This document shows positions 20,296 to 31,107 of a DNA stretch of 64,000 nt, one piece after another. Every line of letters begins with the position of its first letter. Position 1 is the first letter of the stretch. The DNA comes from Hyphomicrobium_A sp963817485 (GTDB lineage: Bacteria; Pseudomonadota; Alphaproteobacteria; Rhizobiales; Hyphomicrobiaceae), in contig CAWFOR010000016.1 in assembly GCA_963817485.1 (NCBI GenBank), positions 186,001 through 250,000 on the forward strand, read 5' to 3'. The notes under the pieces were generated by a model that worked only from the letters and a program-made list of their open reading frames with translations, searched no databases and was not told the origin of the DNA. Both the position numbers and the translations under genes were made by a program.

Positions 20296-20628
20296 TTACT
20301 TGCCGACGCGCGGCAGCCACCAGATCCGGCTCCAGCCGTTGTTCTTCTCCTCGCTGATGTGCTCAGCCGCCGTATCCTGGCGATCCCGCAGATCGCGGCG
20401 CTCGGACTTCGTCAAGTAACCCTTCGCCTCATACTCCGCCTCGGTGCGCGCAATCCGGCGCTGCTCCGCGCGCAGCCTGAGACCCTCGGTCCACGTGATC
20501 TTGCCGGTCTCGCGCCCGTGCTCGATGCGGTCGGCCTGGCGGTCCCTCGTGGCATCGATGCTGTTGGCGGACGCCGCTGCGCTGGTCGCAATCAGCAGGC
20601 CCGTCGCGATGAGAGCAATCTTTTTCAT
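20296..20628 (-). CDS. small exported Arg/Glu-rich helical protein
   Basis: 110 residues. Strong ribosome site GAGGAG eight bases before the ATG at 20628. The signal peptide MKKIALIATGLLIATSAAASA is clear, with cleavage near residue 21. The mature part is highly charged and helical: RQADRIEHGRETGKIT, then LRLRAEQRRIARTEAEY, then KGYLTKSERRDLRDRQ. These two or three ~25-residue repeats with a T-x-x-E turn resemble a group of uncharacterised periplasmic proteins common in Hyphomicrobiales. The end has WSRIWWLPRVGK. An intrinsic terminator follows. It sits 233 bases downstream of the YARHG gene and probably has its own promoter. Role unknown. Confidence 0.83.
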   Translation of the reverse strand: MKKIALIATGLLIATSAAASANSIDATRDRQADRIEHGRETGKITWTEGLRLRAEQRRIARTEAEYEAKGYLTKSERRDLRDRQDTAAEHISEEKNNGWSRIWWLPRVGK

Positions 20629-20861
20629 GGCTAACTCCTCTTCCTCGGTTGGGAGGCGCTGCACCTGTCGGCCAGGCCTCGGTGTGTGATGGCGGGAAGA
20701 TGGAGGGCACGCGTTGAACTCGATCTGAATGCCGAATGCAGGCAGCATTCATGTTGCCGGCGCGGTCGCCGGAAAAACCTGATTCGCGCGGAGATACGGA
20801 TGCTTAGGCCAAGCGTGCACGTCGCGTCGGACTACGTCTCGTTGGCGATCATTGCCGCCGC

Positions 20862-21203
20862 TTATCCGCAGTTGCGGCGCTGCTCGAGCTCACGGATGAG
20901 CTTCACGTTGGCGCGCTCGTAGTCGTTGAGCGGCACCTCGGCTTCATCATCGAAATTGCAGCCGTCGTTGCTGAAGTTCGCCTTGCCGCGCTCAGTCCTG
21001 AAGCAGTACCCGCGCACCGCATAGATGCCGTTACGCACGGTCCAGAGCTGGTCGCAGCCGAGCTTCTCGGCGTCGCGCTGGTTGATGAGGCGGTCCTGCA
21101 CGCAGCCGATCGTCTCGTAGCAAAGGCCTTGCTCATAGGCCTGGCTGCCGGCGCCAGGGGCCGCAGCCAACAGGGCCGCCAATGGCCCCAACAAGCGTCT
21201 CAT
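20862..21203 (-). CDS. exported YARHG-domain protein
   Basis: 113 residues. A short signal peptide MRRLLGPLAALLAAAPGAGS is followed by a mature Cys-rich domain with six cysteines (LCYETIGC, LGCDQLWTVRNGIYAVRGYC, FSNDGCNF, RRNCG), so likely disulfide-bonded in the periplasm. The block CDQLWTVRNGIYA-RGYCF is the YARHG signature (here as YAVRG). The family is extracellular/periplasmic with unknown function, thought to act in peptidoglycan-related surface processes. It lies 30 bases downstream of the SDR gene and on the same strand, so it may be co-transcribed with it. Confidence 0.85.
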   Translation of the reverse strand: MRRLLGPLAALLAAAPGAGSQAYEQGLCYETIGCVQDRLINQRDAEKLGCDQLWTVRNGIYAVRGYCFRTERGKANFSNDGCNFDDEAEVPLNDYERANVKLIRELEQRRNCG

Positions 21204-21233
21204 GGCTTGCCACCTTCGAAAATATCCGCGTCC

Positions 21234-22028
21234 TCAAGCGATGGAGCGCACAACGCCGCCATCGACCCGAAGGGCCGCGCCATTGGTGGCGGAAGCTTCC
21301 TTCGAGGCGGCATAGACTACCATGTTTGCGACCTCCTCGACGGTGGCAAAGCGTTCGAGCAGCGAGCTTGGGCGCAGCGTCTTGACGAAGCCCTTGGCGA
21401 ACTCGTCGGGGGATTGGCCGGCCTCCTTGGCCAGCTTGACGAGGAAGTCCTCGACGCCGTCGGAGCGGGTGGGCCCGGGCAGCACGGCGTTGACCGTCAC
21501 GCCGGTCCCCGAGGTGGTCTCGGCCAACCCGCGGGAGAGAGCGAGCTGCGCGGTCTTGGTGAGGCCGTAGTGGATCATTTCCTTGGGGATTTGCAGGCCC
21601 GATTCCGACGAGATGAAGATGATGCGGCCCCAGTCGCGCTTAAGCATGCCGGGCAGGTAGGCCCGCGACAGGCGCACGCCGGACATGACGTTCACCTCGA
21701 AGAAGCGGGTCCAGTCCGCATCGGGGATCTCGACGAAGGCCTTGGGCTCGAAGATGCCGGCGTTGTTGACGAGGATGTCGACGTCGGGAGCGGCCCGCAC
21801 GAGCCCGTCGCATCCGGCGGCCGTCGATACGTCGGCGGCGACCCCGCGGAAATTCGCGCCGGGAACCTCGGATTTGAGCGCCGTAACGGTGGCCTCGACC
21901 TTGGCTTGCGTGCGGCCGTTGACGATCACCGCCGCGCCCGATTGCGCCAGGCCCTTGGCGATGGCGCGGCCGATGCCGACGGTTGAGCCGGTGACGAGCG
22001 CCGTCTTGCCCGAGAGATCGATTATCAT
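21234..22028 (-). CDS. SDR family oxidoreductase
   Basis: 264 residues, classical short-chain dehydrogenase/reductase. Cofactor motif GSTVGIGRA (TGxxxGxG type) at 14-22, NNAG at about 88-91, catalytic Ser in FISSESG and catalytic Tyr/Lys in YGLTK. NADP versus NAD preference: Arg39 after the second strand (VNGRTQAK) suggests NADP. The C-terminus VDGGVVRSIA completes the fold. Substrate unknown. It lies 167 bases from pccB on the same strand; that gap contains an 18-base perfect palindrome that could be its operator. Confidence 0.93.
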   Translation of the reverse strand: MIIDLSGKTALVTGSTVGIGRAIAKGLAQSGAAVIVNGRTQAKVEATVTALKSEVPGANFRGVAADVSTAAGCDGLVRAAPDVDILVNNAGIFEPKAFVEIPDADWTRFFEVNVMSGVRLSRAYLPGMLKRDWGRIIFISSESGLQIPKEMIHYGLTKTAQLALSRGLAETTSGTGVTVNAVLPGPTRSDGVEDFLVKLAKEAGQSPDEFAKGFVKTLRPSSLLERFATVEEVANMVVYAASKEASATNGAALRVDGGVVRSIA

Positions 22029-22116
22029 GGGGAGCTTCCGGTTGGAGGGATGGCTCGTCCTGAGATCGTGAGTAACGCTGATCCTGTCAACCTCGGCTCA
22101 GGCTGTAGCGCGGGTG

Positions 22117-22134
22117 GACGAGGCTAGCCTCGTC
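22117..22134. promoter_or_regulatory. 18-base perfect palindrome upstream of the SDR gene
   Basis: GACGAGGCTAGCCTCGTC reads the same on both strands with no spacer. It lies 89 bases upstream of the SDR start and 62 bases after the pccB stop. With no loop and no following U tract it is a poor terminator, so a dimeric-regulator operator is the better guess. No regulator gene is adjacent. Confidence 0.45.
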
Positions 22135-22195
22135 AATCAAGCGATCAACAAGCTCCTGGGCCACGACGGGCTGTCACACCACCAAGCGACAAGCG

Positions 22196-23728
<1,533 letters not shown>

Positions 23729-23838
23729 GACCGCTCCCTTGAGGGGCGCCCGGCCGGCGCGGTTAGCTGACGGCTCATAGCATGCACGCAAGCGCGCGCA
23801 AGCGCCAACGACACCGTCATTACGGAGGTAACCGACGA

Positions 23839-24210
23839 TCAGCGCGTCGTACAGACCCAGCGCACGATCTGACAGTCTTTGGCGTAATCGCCGCAGCCGG
23901 AGAGGGCCTTCTTTTCCGCCGTCGCCTGGTCCTCGCCCCAGGCGCTGCCCCAGGCCCCTTCGGAGGACACGGCCAGCGCCCCGCACGCATTGCGGAACCA
24001 GGTCATTGGCTCGCAGTCGGGCGCCAGATCGCTGCAGGAGATGAGCGCTGCGGACTCGGCGTCCTCCTGAGAGCCTTCGTCGTAGACGTAGCCCTGCGCC
24101 CGCGTGGTCTTCGAATAGGCAATGGCGCCGTAGTAGTCGCGCGCTTCGGCCGTGCCCGCGAATGCCACCAGTAGAACGACCGCCGGGATGCCCCGTCTGA
24201 GCCAATGCAT
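23839..24210 (-). CDS. exported DUF4189 protein
   Basis: 123 residues. A signal peptide MHWLRRGIPAVVLLVAFAGTAEA is followed by the DUF4189 domain: DYYGAIAYS at the start, SQEDAESAALISC, CGALAVSS, WGSAWGEDQATAEKKALSGC, and DCQIVRWVC at the end. Conserved Cys and Trp are present; the domain folds as a small periplasmic disulfide protein of unknown function. Start at 24210 chosen because it begins the signal peptide; the open frame continues to 24435 through non-family sequence. It is 110 bases upstream of pccB. Another member of the local group of small exported proteins. Confidence 0.85.
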   Translation of the reverse strand: MHWLRRGIPAVVLLVAFAGTAEARDYYGAIAYSKTTRAQGYVYDEGSQEDAESAALISCSDLAPDCEPMTWFRNACGALAVSSEGAWGSAWGEDQATAEKKALSGCGDYAKDCQIVRWVCTTR

Positions 24211-24304
24211 CTCGACACCTCGCTGCCAACGAAACATCTTAGGCGAAATTTTTCGCGCCCAGAAGATGCGTGGCCGGAGGGATGTTGGCGAGCCAGCAAG
24301 ATGC

Positions 24305-24661
24305 TTAAATTTTGCTCTCCTTTGCCTTGCGCTCGCGCAGGAATTTGAGGGCCACCCTAAACCCGAGCACGATCTCGACGATCGCCAGGAGCATGAAGGG
24401 AATGCCGATCGCGATGTTGGCGGTATCGACGGCATCGCCCGACAGGACCCCGTAGTGCCCGAGCAGGCTCACGGCGGAGAAGACGACCAGCAGCCCGATG
24501 ACGACGAGCGATATCCGCATGAAATTCGGGTGCTCGTTCCACAGATAAGCGCTGACAGGGTTGGCGTTGGGGTTCATGCGCAGGTTCGCCCAGATCAGCA
24601 GCGGCATCATGATGAGGATGACGTAGTTGAGGACCAGGTTGTAGGTATCGAGAGGTTGCAT
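24305..24661 (-). CDS. small inner-membrane protein, three helices
   Basis: 118 residues from the ATG at 24661 (MQPLDTYNLVLNYVILIMM), with GGAG eight bases upstream; a start ten codons earlier is weaker. Three hydrophobic segments: about 9-27, 47-67 (LVVIGLLVVFSAVSLLG) and 80-102 (IAIGIPFMLLAIVEIVLGF). The C-terminus RVALKFLRERKAKESKI is basic and likely cytoplasmic. I recognise no family. It lies between the DUF4189 gene and the ATP12 gene on the same strand, spaced by about 100 bases on each side. Function unknown. Confidence 0.78.
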   Translation of the reverse strand: MQPLDTYNLVLNYVILIMMPLLIWANLRMNPNANPVSAYLWNEHPNFMRISLVVIGLLVVFSAVSLLGHYGVLSGDAVDTANIAIGIPFMLLAIVEIVLGFRVALKFLRERKAKESKI

Positions 24662-24775
24662 GGGCAGCTCCACGGTTGTGCGGCGGCTCAAGGCCGGGCA
24701 CCGATCCTGGCGCAGTCTACTGCAATATGGCTGTGCCCTGGGGAACAGCGGCGGGACATCGGCTCCGGGGCGCCC

Positions 24776-25543
24776 TCAACGCGCGCGCAGCAGTTCCAGG
24801 AACCGGCTCGCCGCCTGCATCTCCATCCAGCGCCGGGCCCGCCGTTCCGCCGCCTCGACGTCGATGCCCCACTTGCTGATCTGCCAGTCCTCGTCCACGT
24901 GTGCGGCCGTCCAGGCCTCATCGACCGAAATTTTGCCGGCAGCGAGCGCGAGCGCCAGGATGGCTGAGCCGGTCAGCGTCGTCATGACGTGCAGGGCCGT
25001 CAGTTGCATGGCATCGAAGCGAGCTACCGCCGCGGCAACGCGCTCGAGCGCCTCGGGGCGCTGCGGGCGGGGCATCACTCCCCTGGCGGTCGCAAAGCGC
25101 GCGCCAAGCTCGTGCTCGGCCCAGCGGAGGATCGGATCCCACGCGGCCGCCTGCAGCACGGCTAGCGCCTCGGGGGCCTCGGCGCGGTAGCACAGGAGAT
25201 CGCTGCCGGCGAACTGGACAATCTCGGCGGCGACATCGGCCATGTGGCTCGACACGCCGTCAATCGCGGTAATGGCGAGCTTCGACAGCGGCATGCTGGA
25301 GGGATCGATGCGCTCCTTCTGGGCGGCCCATTCCTCGGCGATGGCCTCCGCGAGGCCGCGCGTCGGCACCACCAGAGGGAGCTTCTTTGGCGTGCGCACC
25401 GGCTTGCCGTCGAGCAGGATGGCGAAGCCGCTACCGGCGGGTCCAACCGTCACGTCCTCGTAGAACCGTTTGGGAAGCGGAACGGCTACCGGCTTGCCGG
25501 GAACCTTCGCGGGCCCGTCGTCTTTGCTGCCGTTTGACGTCAC
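24776..25543 (-). CDS. ATP12 family F1-ATPase assembly chaperone
   Basis: 255 residues. ATP12 chaperones bind the alpha subunit of F1-ATPase during assembly; alphaproteobacteria carry the ancestor of the mitochondrial protein. Signature segments: KRFYEDVTV near 26, FAILLDGKPVRTPKK near 40-54, LAEAIAEEWAAQ near 64-76, SSMPLSKLAITAIDGV near 83-98, DLLCYRA and the C-terminal VDEDWQISKWG block. The start overlaps the HAD gene stop by four bases (ATGA), so the HAD-ATP12 pair is translationally coupled. The order RluC-HAD-ATP12 is typical of Hyphomicrobiales. Confidence 0.93.
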   Translation of the reverse strand: MTSNGSKDDGPAKVPGKPVAVPLPKRFYEDVTVGPAGSGFAILLDGKPVRTPKKLPLVVPTRGLAEAIAEEWAAQKERIDPSSMPLSKLAITAIDGVSSHMADVAAEIVQFAGSDLLCYRAEAPEALAVLQAAAWDPILRWAEHELGARFATARGVMPRPQRPEALERVAAAVARFDAMQLTALHVMTTLTGSAILALALAAGKISVDEAWTAAHVDEDWQISKWGIDVEAAERRARRWMEMQAASRFLELLRAR

Positions 25544-26223
25544 GCGGCCTGCTCCCGGCGCGAGAAATAGGCATCGATGTCTTCTGGCAGATGCTTGCAG
25601 GCCTCGACGACGCCGTGTGCGCCCGCCTCCCGCAGCTCTGCCACCGGGTGATAGCCCCAGGCCACGCCGAGCGCACCCGAGCCCGCCGCCAGCGCCATCT
25701 GCACGTCGAAGGTGGTGTCGCCCACCATGACCGTGCGCTCAGGACCGACGCCCGCTTCCTCCATGGCGGCAAGGACCATTGCCGGGTGGGGCTTGGACGG
25801 ATGGTCGTCGGCGGTCTGCACGGTGAGGAAATGCTTCTCCCATCCCTCGCGCTTGAACAGCCGGTCCACCCCGCGGCGCGACTTGCCGGTCGCAATGCCG
25901 AGGATCACGTCCTCGCGTCCGCTCAGCGCCTCGATGGCCGTGCCGACGCCTTCAAACAGGGGCTCGTGGTGGGCCGGGTCGCGCTTCAGCTCGAGGAAGG
26001 CGGACTTGTAGCGCTCGGCGAGCTTGCCGCGTACGGCCGGGCTACAATCGGGGGCGAGCACGGCGAAGGCCTCGGGCAGCGACAGCCCTACGATGGCGAG
26101 CGTCGCCGCGCGCGAGGGCACCGGCAGCCGCAGCCCGGTGAAGGCATGCACCATCGCCTCCCAGATGCCGTTCTGACTGTCGACGAGCGTGCCGTCGCAA
26201 TCGAGGATGACGAGCTTCTTCAT
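25540..26223 (-). CDS. HAD-IA hydrolase, phosphoglycolate phosphatase-like
   Basis: 227 residues. HAD motif I is at the start (VILDCDGTLVDSQ; nucleophile Asp8 and acid/base Asp10). Motif II Thr/Ser is in LGIATGKSRRG, with Lys in the same region and motif IV in MVGDTTFDVQMALAAG. The cap sits between motifs I and II, as in subfamily IA. Closest functional group is phosphoglycolate phosphatase/pyrophosphatase-like, but the substrate is not certain. Stop overlaps the ATP12 start and the start overlaps the RluC stop (both four-base), so the three genes are coupled. Confidence 0.92.
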   Translation of the reverse strand: MKKLVILDCDGTLVDSQNGIWEAMVHAFTGLRLPVPSRAATLAIVGLSLPEAFAVLAPDCSPAVRGKLAERYKSAFLELKRDPAHHEPLFEGVGTAIEALSGREDVILGIATGKSRRGVDRLFKREGWEKHFLTVQTADDHPSKPHPAMVLAAMEEAGVGPERTVMVGDTTFDVQMALAAGSGALGVAWGYHPVAELREAGAHGVVEACKHLPEDIDAYFSRREQAA

Positions 26224-27215
26224 TCGTCCTTCTCGTAGCGCTCCGCGTCCAGCCCCAATAGCTCCCAGGTCTTCTTCATGTGCTCGGGCAGCGGCGCCGT
26301 CACGTCGATCTTACCGCTCGTATATGGGTGCTTCAGCACGAGCCGGCGCGCGTGCAGGTGCAGCTTGTCCTCGATTTGCTCCTCGAGCATGCTCTTGTCG
26401 CCGCCGTACTTGTTGTCGCCGACGATCGGGTTGCCGATCAGCGCCATGTGGGCGCGGAGCTGGTGCTGGCGCCCGGTGACCGGCTTCAGCGACACCCAGG
26501 CCGCCTTGTTCGCCACGCGGTCGACCACCGAATAGTGGGTGGTCGCATGCATGGCCTCCTCCTGCTCGCCCGGCAGCGCCTTGCGCACGCGGTCGCCGTC
26601 GGGGCCGGCAGCCTTGACCAGCGGCGCCTCGATCTTGCCCTGGTGGGGCTTCGGCACGCCCTTGACGAGAGCCCAGTAGGTCTTGGCCGCCGCGCGCGTC
26701 TGGAACACGCGGCCGAGCTTGGCGGCGGCGTCGCGGTGCTTGGCCACGAGCAGGACGCCGGTCGTGTCGCGGTCGAGCCGGTGCACGAGGCGCGGCCGAT
26801 CGCCGAAGCGGTCCGCCATGCCGGCCAGTATGCCGTCGATGTGGCGCTTCGTACCCGTGCCGCCTTGCACCGCGAGCCCGAACGGCTTGTTGAGGACGAG
26901 GACGTGCTCGTCCTCGTAGAGGATCATGTGCTCGATGCGCGTGCGGTCGGCCTTCGAAAGACCGAGCGGGGGCTTCACCGTGGGCGGGGCTTTCTTCTTC
27001 TCCTCGCGCACGATTTTCGGCACGCGGATCTGGGAGCCAGCTTCAAGCCGCGCGTTGGCCTCGACGCGGCGGCTGTCGACCCGGATCTGGCCAGTGCGCA
27101 GAAGCTTCTGCAGGTAGGCGTATCCGACCTCTGGAAAATGCAGCTTGAACCAGCGGTCGAGGCGGATGCCAGCCTCGTTGCCTTTAACCTCGATCGTCTC
27201 GACGGGAGCGCTCAT
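26220..27215 (-). CDS. rluC: RluA/RluC family 23S rRNA pseudouridine synthase
   Basis: About 331 residues. Converts uridine to pseudouridine in 23S rRNA (RluC targets 955, 2504 and 2580 in E. coli numbering). An S4 RNA-binding domain lies at ~12-75 (GIRLDRWFKLHFPE, LLRTGQIRVDSRRVEAN) and the synthase domain follows. The catalytic Asp is in HRLDRDTTGVLLVAK. LKPVTGRQHQLRAHMA and PIVGDNKYGGD are conserved. Two in-frame ATGs lie at 27221 and 27215; the second has better spacing from the AGG. Exact target sites cannot be told from the sequence, so the symbol is by family. Confidence 0.88.
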   Translation of the reverse strand: MSAPVETIEVKGNEAGIRLDRWFKLHFPEVGYAYLQKLLRTGQIRVDSRRVEANARLEAGSQIRVPKIVREEKKKAPPTVKPPLGLSKADRTRIEHMILYEDEHVLVLNKPFGLAVQGGTGTKRHIDGILAGMADRFGDRPRLVHRLDRDTTGVLLVAKHRDAAAKLGRVFQTRAAAKTYWALVKGVPKPHQGKIEAPLVKAAGPDGDRVRKALPGEQEEAMHATTHYSVVDRVANKAAWVSLKPVTGRQHQLRAHMALIGNPIVGDNKYGGDKSMLEEQIEDKLHLHARRLVLKHPYTSGKIDVTAPLPEHMKKTWELLGLDAERYEKDE

Positions 27216-27273
27216 GCGCATGGCCTACGCTGTGCCAAGGCGCGCGTAAAGGGCGGGTCGGCGGTAAAGCGGA

Positions 27274-27498
27274 TCAGGCGGCCTGCCGGCCACCGGCAAT
27301 GGTCCAGCCAACGAGCCAGCCGACCAGAAGGGCCACGACGTTGGTGCCGATGAAGGTCAGCATGTGCAGGTTCTCGGCGTCGTCCGAACTATCGAAGCGC
27401 TGGTGCGAGACGACCCAGTCGGCGACGTGCGAGCTCAAGAAGACGGCGGCGAGGCCGGCAACGATGATGGCAAAGACCATGGCAACGACGTAACGCAT
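27274..27498 (-). CDS. small two-helix inner-membrane protein
   Basis: 74 residues. Helix 1 at about 3-24 (YVVAMVFAIIVAGLAAVFL), a polar stretch SHQRFDSSDDAENLHML in the middle, helix 2 at about 47-67 (FIGTNVVALLVGWLVGWTIAG). No family recognised. Start ATG at 27498 is preceded by GGAGGTGGG, a strong ribosome site. It lies 34 bases downstream of the Tae4-like gene on the same strand and 53 bases upstream of rluC. Proximity makes it worth testing as a partner of the amidase, but Tai4 immunity proteins are soluble periplasmic proteins and this is not one. Confidence 0.75.
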   Translation of the reverse strand: MRYVVAMVFAIIVAGLAAVFLSSHVADWVVSHQRFDSSDDAENLHMLTFIGTNVVALLVGWLVGWTIAGGRQAA

Positions 27499-27532
27499 CC
27501 CACCTCCTCGCGCGTAGCGGCGGCAGAGCCGC

Positions 27533-28078
27533 TCACTTCACTTCCCAGAACCAGATCTCGCCCGCATTCGCATAGTTCGAATAGTAGCCGAGCCACGAGA
27601 ACCATTCGAGCAGCCACTTGGCCGAGGAGCGGTAGCCGTTCCACACGTCGATGTGGTCGCCCGTCGCCCGCCCGCTGTCGGTCGTGCGCTTCCAGTAGTC
27701 CTGGAAGTAGACGACGCCGGTGCGCCCGAACAGCTTCGGATAGTAGTGCGCGGGCTCGGTGCCGGTGATTTTCTCGACCGTGCCGAGGCCCGGGATGCTG
27801 GCGTGCGCGAGCGAGTTGGCGAGCTGGCTCGCGTTGATGAAGTGCATGTCCGAGCTGGGGTGCACCGAGCAGGTCGAGCACCCGCCCAGCTGCCGCTCCT
27901 GCACGCCCGCGCGGCGCAGCGCGACGCCCATGCGGATGGCGCATTGGTTGTGGAACACCGGGAACCCGAGCGGGACGTGCTCGCCCTCGAGGTTGGTCAG
28001 GTCGTGGGGCGCGATGCAGGGCGTGGTGACGAACTCGTTGATCGGATGCCCGCGCCACAGATCGACGAACTTGACCAT
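27533..28078 (-). CDS. Tae4-like peptidoglycan amidase (T6SS amidase effector family)
   Basis: 181 residues, no signal peptide. Matches the Tae4 family of NlpC/P60-like DL-endopeptidases that cut peptidoglycan stem peptides between D-Glu and meso-DAP. The key segments are FHNQCAIRMGVALRRAG, with nucleophile Cys46, and ATGDHIDVWNGY, with catalytic His142 (Tae4 of Salmonella has NACPIRM and GHVTLWNG in these places). Extra cysteines GCSTC at 67-70 could form a disulfide. There is no vgrG, hcp, PAAR or immunity gene in the window. Upstream rarA is 132 bases away. It may be an orphan antibacterial effector or a domesticated cell-wall enzyme. Confidence 0.8.
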   Translation of the reverse strand: MVKFVDLWRGHPINEFVTTPCIAPHDLTNLEGEHVPLGFPVFHNQCAIRMGVALRRAGVQERQLGGCSTCSVHPSSDMHFINASQLANSLAHASIPGLGTVEKITGTEPAHYYPKLFGRTGVVYFQDYWKRTTDSGRATGDHIDVWNGYRSSAKWLLEWFSWLGYYSNYANAGEIWFWEVK

Positions 28079-28210
28079 CGAGTGACCCCCTTCGCTCGCC
28101 CCTCACAGCTTGAAGCCAGTATAGTTGTAGGGCGCGATCTCGCGAAGTGGGGAATTGCCGGGGGAATATGACGGCTTCGCGAAGCCGGTCTGCCGCTTGC
28201 GAAGCCTGGG

Positions 28211-29530
28211 CTAGCGCTTGCCGGCCCGCTCGCGGCGCAGCTTGGCCCAATGCTCCAGCCGCTTCTTAATCTCGGCTTCGAAGCCGCGGCCCGGCGGGTC
28301 GTAGAACTGCGGCCGCTCTGTCATCTCATCGGGAAAGTAGTTCTGGCCCGAGAACGCCTCCTCGGCGCTGTGGTCGTAGGCGTAGCCCGCGCCGTAGCCT
28401 TCCTGCTTCATGAGCTTCGTCGGCGCGTTGAGGATGATCTTCGGCGGCATCAGGCTGCCGTGCTCCTTCGCGGTGCGCATCGACGCATTGTAGGCCATGT
28501 AGCCCGCGTTCGATTTGGGGGCGGTCGCGAGATAGATCGTCACCTGCGCCAGCGCCAGCTCGCCCTCGGGGCTGCCGAGGAAGTCGTAGACATCCTTCGC
28601 CGCCAGCGCCTGCACCAGGGCATTGGGGTCGGCGAGGCCGATGTCCTCGATCGCCATGCGCACGAGCCGGCGCGCGAGGTAGAGCGGGTCCTCGCCGCCG
28701 TCGAGCATGCGGGAAAGCCAGTAGAGAGCCGCATCGGGATCGGAGCCGCGCACCGACTTGTGCAGCGCGCTGATGAGGTTGTAGTGCCCTTCGCGCGACT
28801 TGTCGTAGAGCGGCGCACGCCGCTGCACCAGCGTCGTTAGCGTCTCGCGGTTGAGCGGGGGAGCGCCGGCCTTGACCGCGGCGAACACCTCGTCCGCGAG
28901 GTTGATCACCGCGCGTCCATCGCCGTCGGCGAGCGCGATCAGCGTCTCGCGCGCCTCCTTGTCAAGCGGAAGCGGCCGCTTCTCGGCGTGCTCGGCGCGG
29001 TCCAAAAGCTCGCCCAGCGCAGCCTCGTCGAGCCGGTTGAACACGAGCACGGACGCGCGACTGAGCAACGCGCCGTTGAGCTCGAAGGACGGGTTCTCGG
29101 TCGTCGCGCCGACGAGGGTGATGGTCCCGTCCTCCATGTGCGGCAGGAAGCTGTCCTGCTGGGCACGGTTGAAGCGGTGGATCTCGTCGATGAACAGCAG
29201 CGTGCCGCGTCCCTGCTCACGGCGGGCCTTGGCGCGGTCGAAGGCCTTGCGCAGGTCCTGCACGCCGGAAAAGATCGCCGAAAGCTGCTCGAACTCGAGC
29301 TGCGTCTCGTTGGCGAGGAGCCGCGCCACCGTCGTCTTGCCGGAGCCGGGCGGGCCCCACAGGATGAGGCTCGGCAGCCGCCCGCTCGCCAGCATGCGGG
29401 TCAGCGTGCCCTCGGACCCGACGAGCTGATCCTGGCCGACGACTTCGGCGAGCGTCTTCGGGCGCAGCCGGTCGGCGAGCGGGCGCGGCGCGCTTTTTTC
29501 CAGGCCGGCGGCTTCGAACAGCGTCGCCAC
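28211..29530 (-). CDS. rarA: replication-associated recombination protein A (AAA+ ATPase)
   Basis: 439 residues. RarA/MgsA/WRNIP1 acts at stalled replication forks together with SSB. Walker A GPPGSGKT is at 59-66, Walker B LLFIDEIHRFN near 113-123, and sensor region VGATTENPSFELN follows. The RarA C-terminal tetramerisation part has KSVRGSDPDAALYWLSRML and SPEGELALAQ. I use the GTG at 29530 because the protein should start VATLFEAAG and htrA ends only four bases before it; the ATG-initiated open frame to 29731 runs through htrA. Translation is probably coupled to htrA. The htrA-rarA order is typical for Hyphomicrobiales. Confidence 0.93.
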   Translation of the reverse strand: MATLFEAAGLEKSAPRPLADRLRPKTLAEVVGQDQLVGSEGTLTRMLASGRLPSLILWGPPGSGKTTVARLLANETQLEFEQLSAIFSGVQDLRKAFDRAKARREQGRGTLLFIDEIHRFNRAQQDSFLPHMEDGTITLVGATTENPSFELNGALLSRASVLVFNRLDEAALGELLDRAEHAEKRPLPLDKEARETLIALADGDGRAVINLADEVFAAVKAGAPPLNRETLTTLVQRRAPLYDKSREGHYNLISALHKSVRGSDPDAALYWLSRMLDGGEDPLYLARRLVRMAIEDIGLADPNALVQALAAKDVYDFLGSPEGELALAQVTIYLATAPKSNAGYMAYNASMRTAKEHGSLMPPKIILNAPTKLMKQEGYGAGYAYDHSAEEAFSGQNYFPDEMTERPQFYDPPGRGFEAEIKKRLEHWAKLRRERAGKR

Positions 29531-29534
29531 TAGG

Positions 29535-30953
<1,419 letters not shown>

Positions 30954-31107
30954 CTTGCAGCATTCCAAAACGGAAATGATTTCTGAAGCAGCGCCTCTTG
31001 CGCCCTCTATACGGCACGCCAATGGCCGGCGAAAGCTTGGGTCAACGGGCCTCCCGGAAAGCTGTGACAAAGCGTCCAGCTTCCGGCTCTTTTGGCCCAG
31101 TCGCGCG

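Noticed and set aside
27274..28078. A full type VI secretion effector-immunity locus
   Set aside because: Only the amidase is recognisable; the neighbour is not Tai4-like and no structural secretion genes are in the window.
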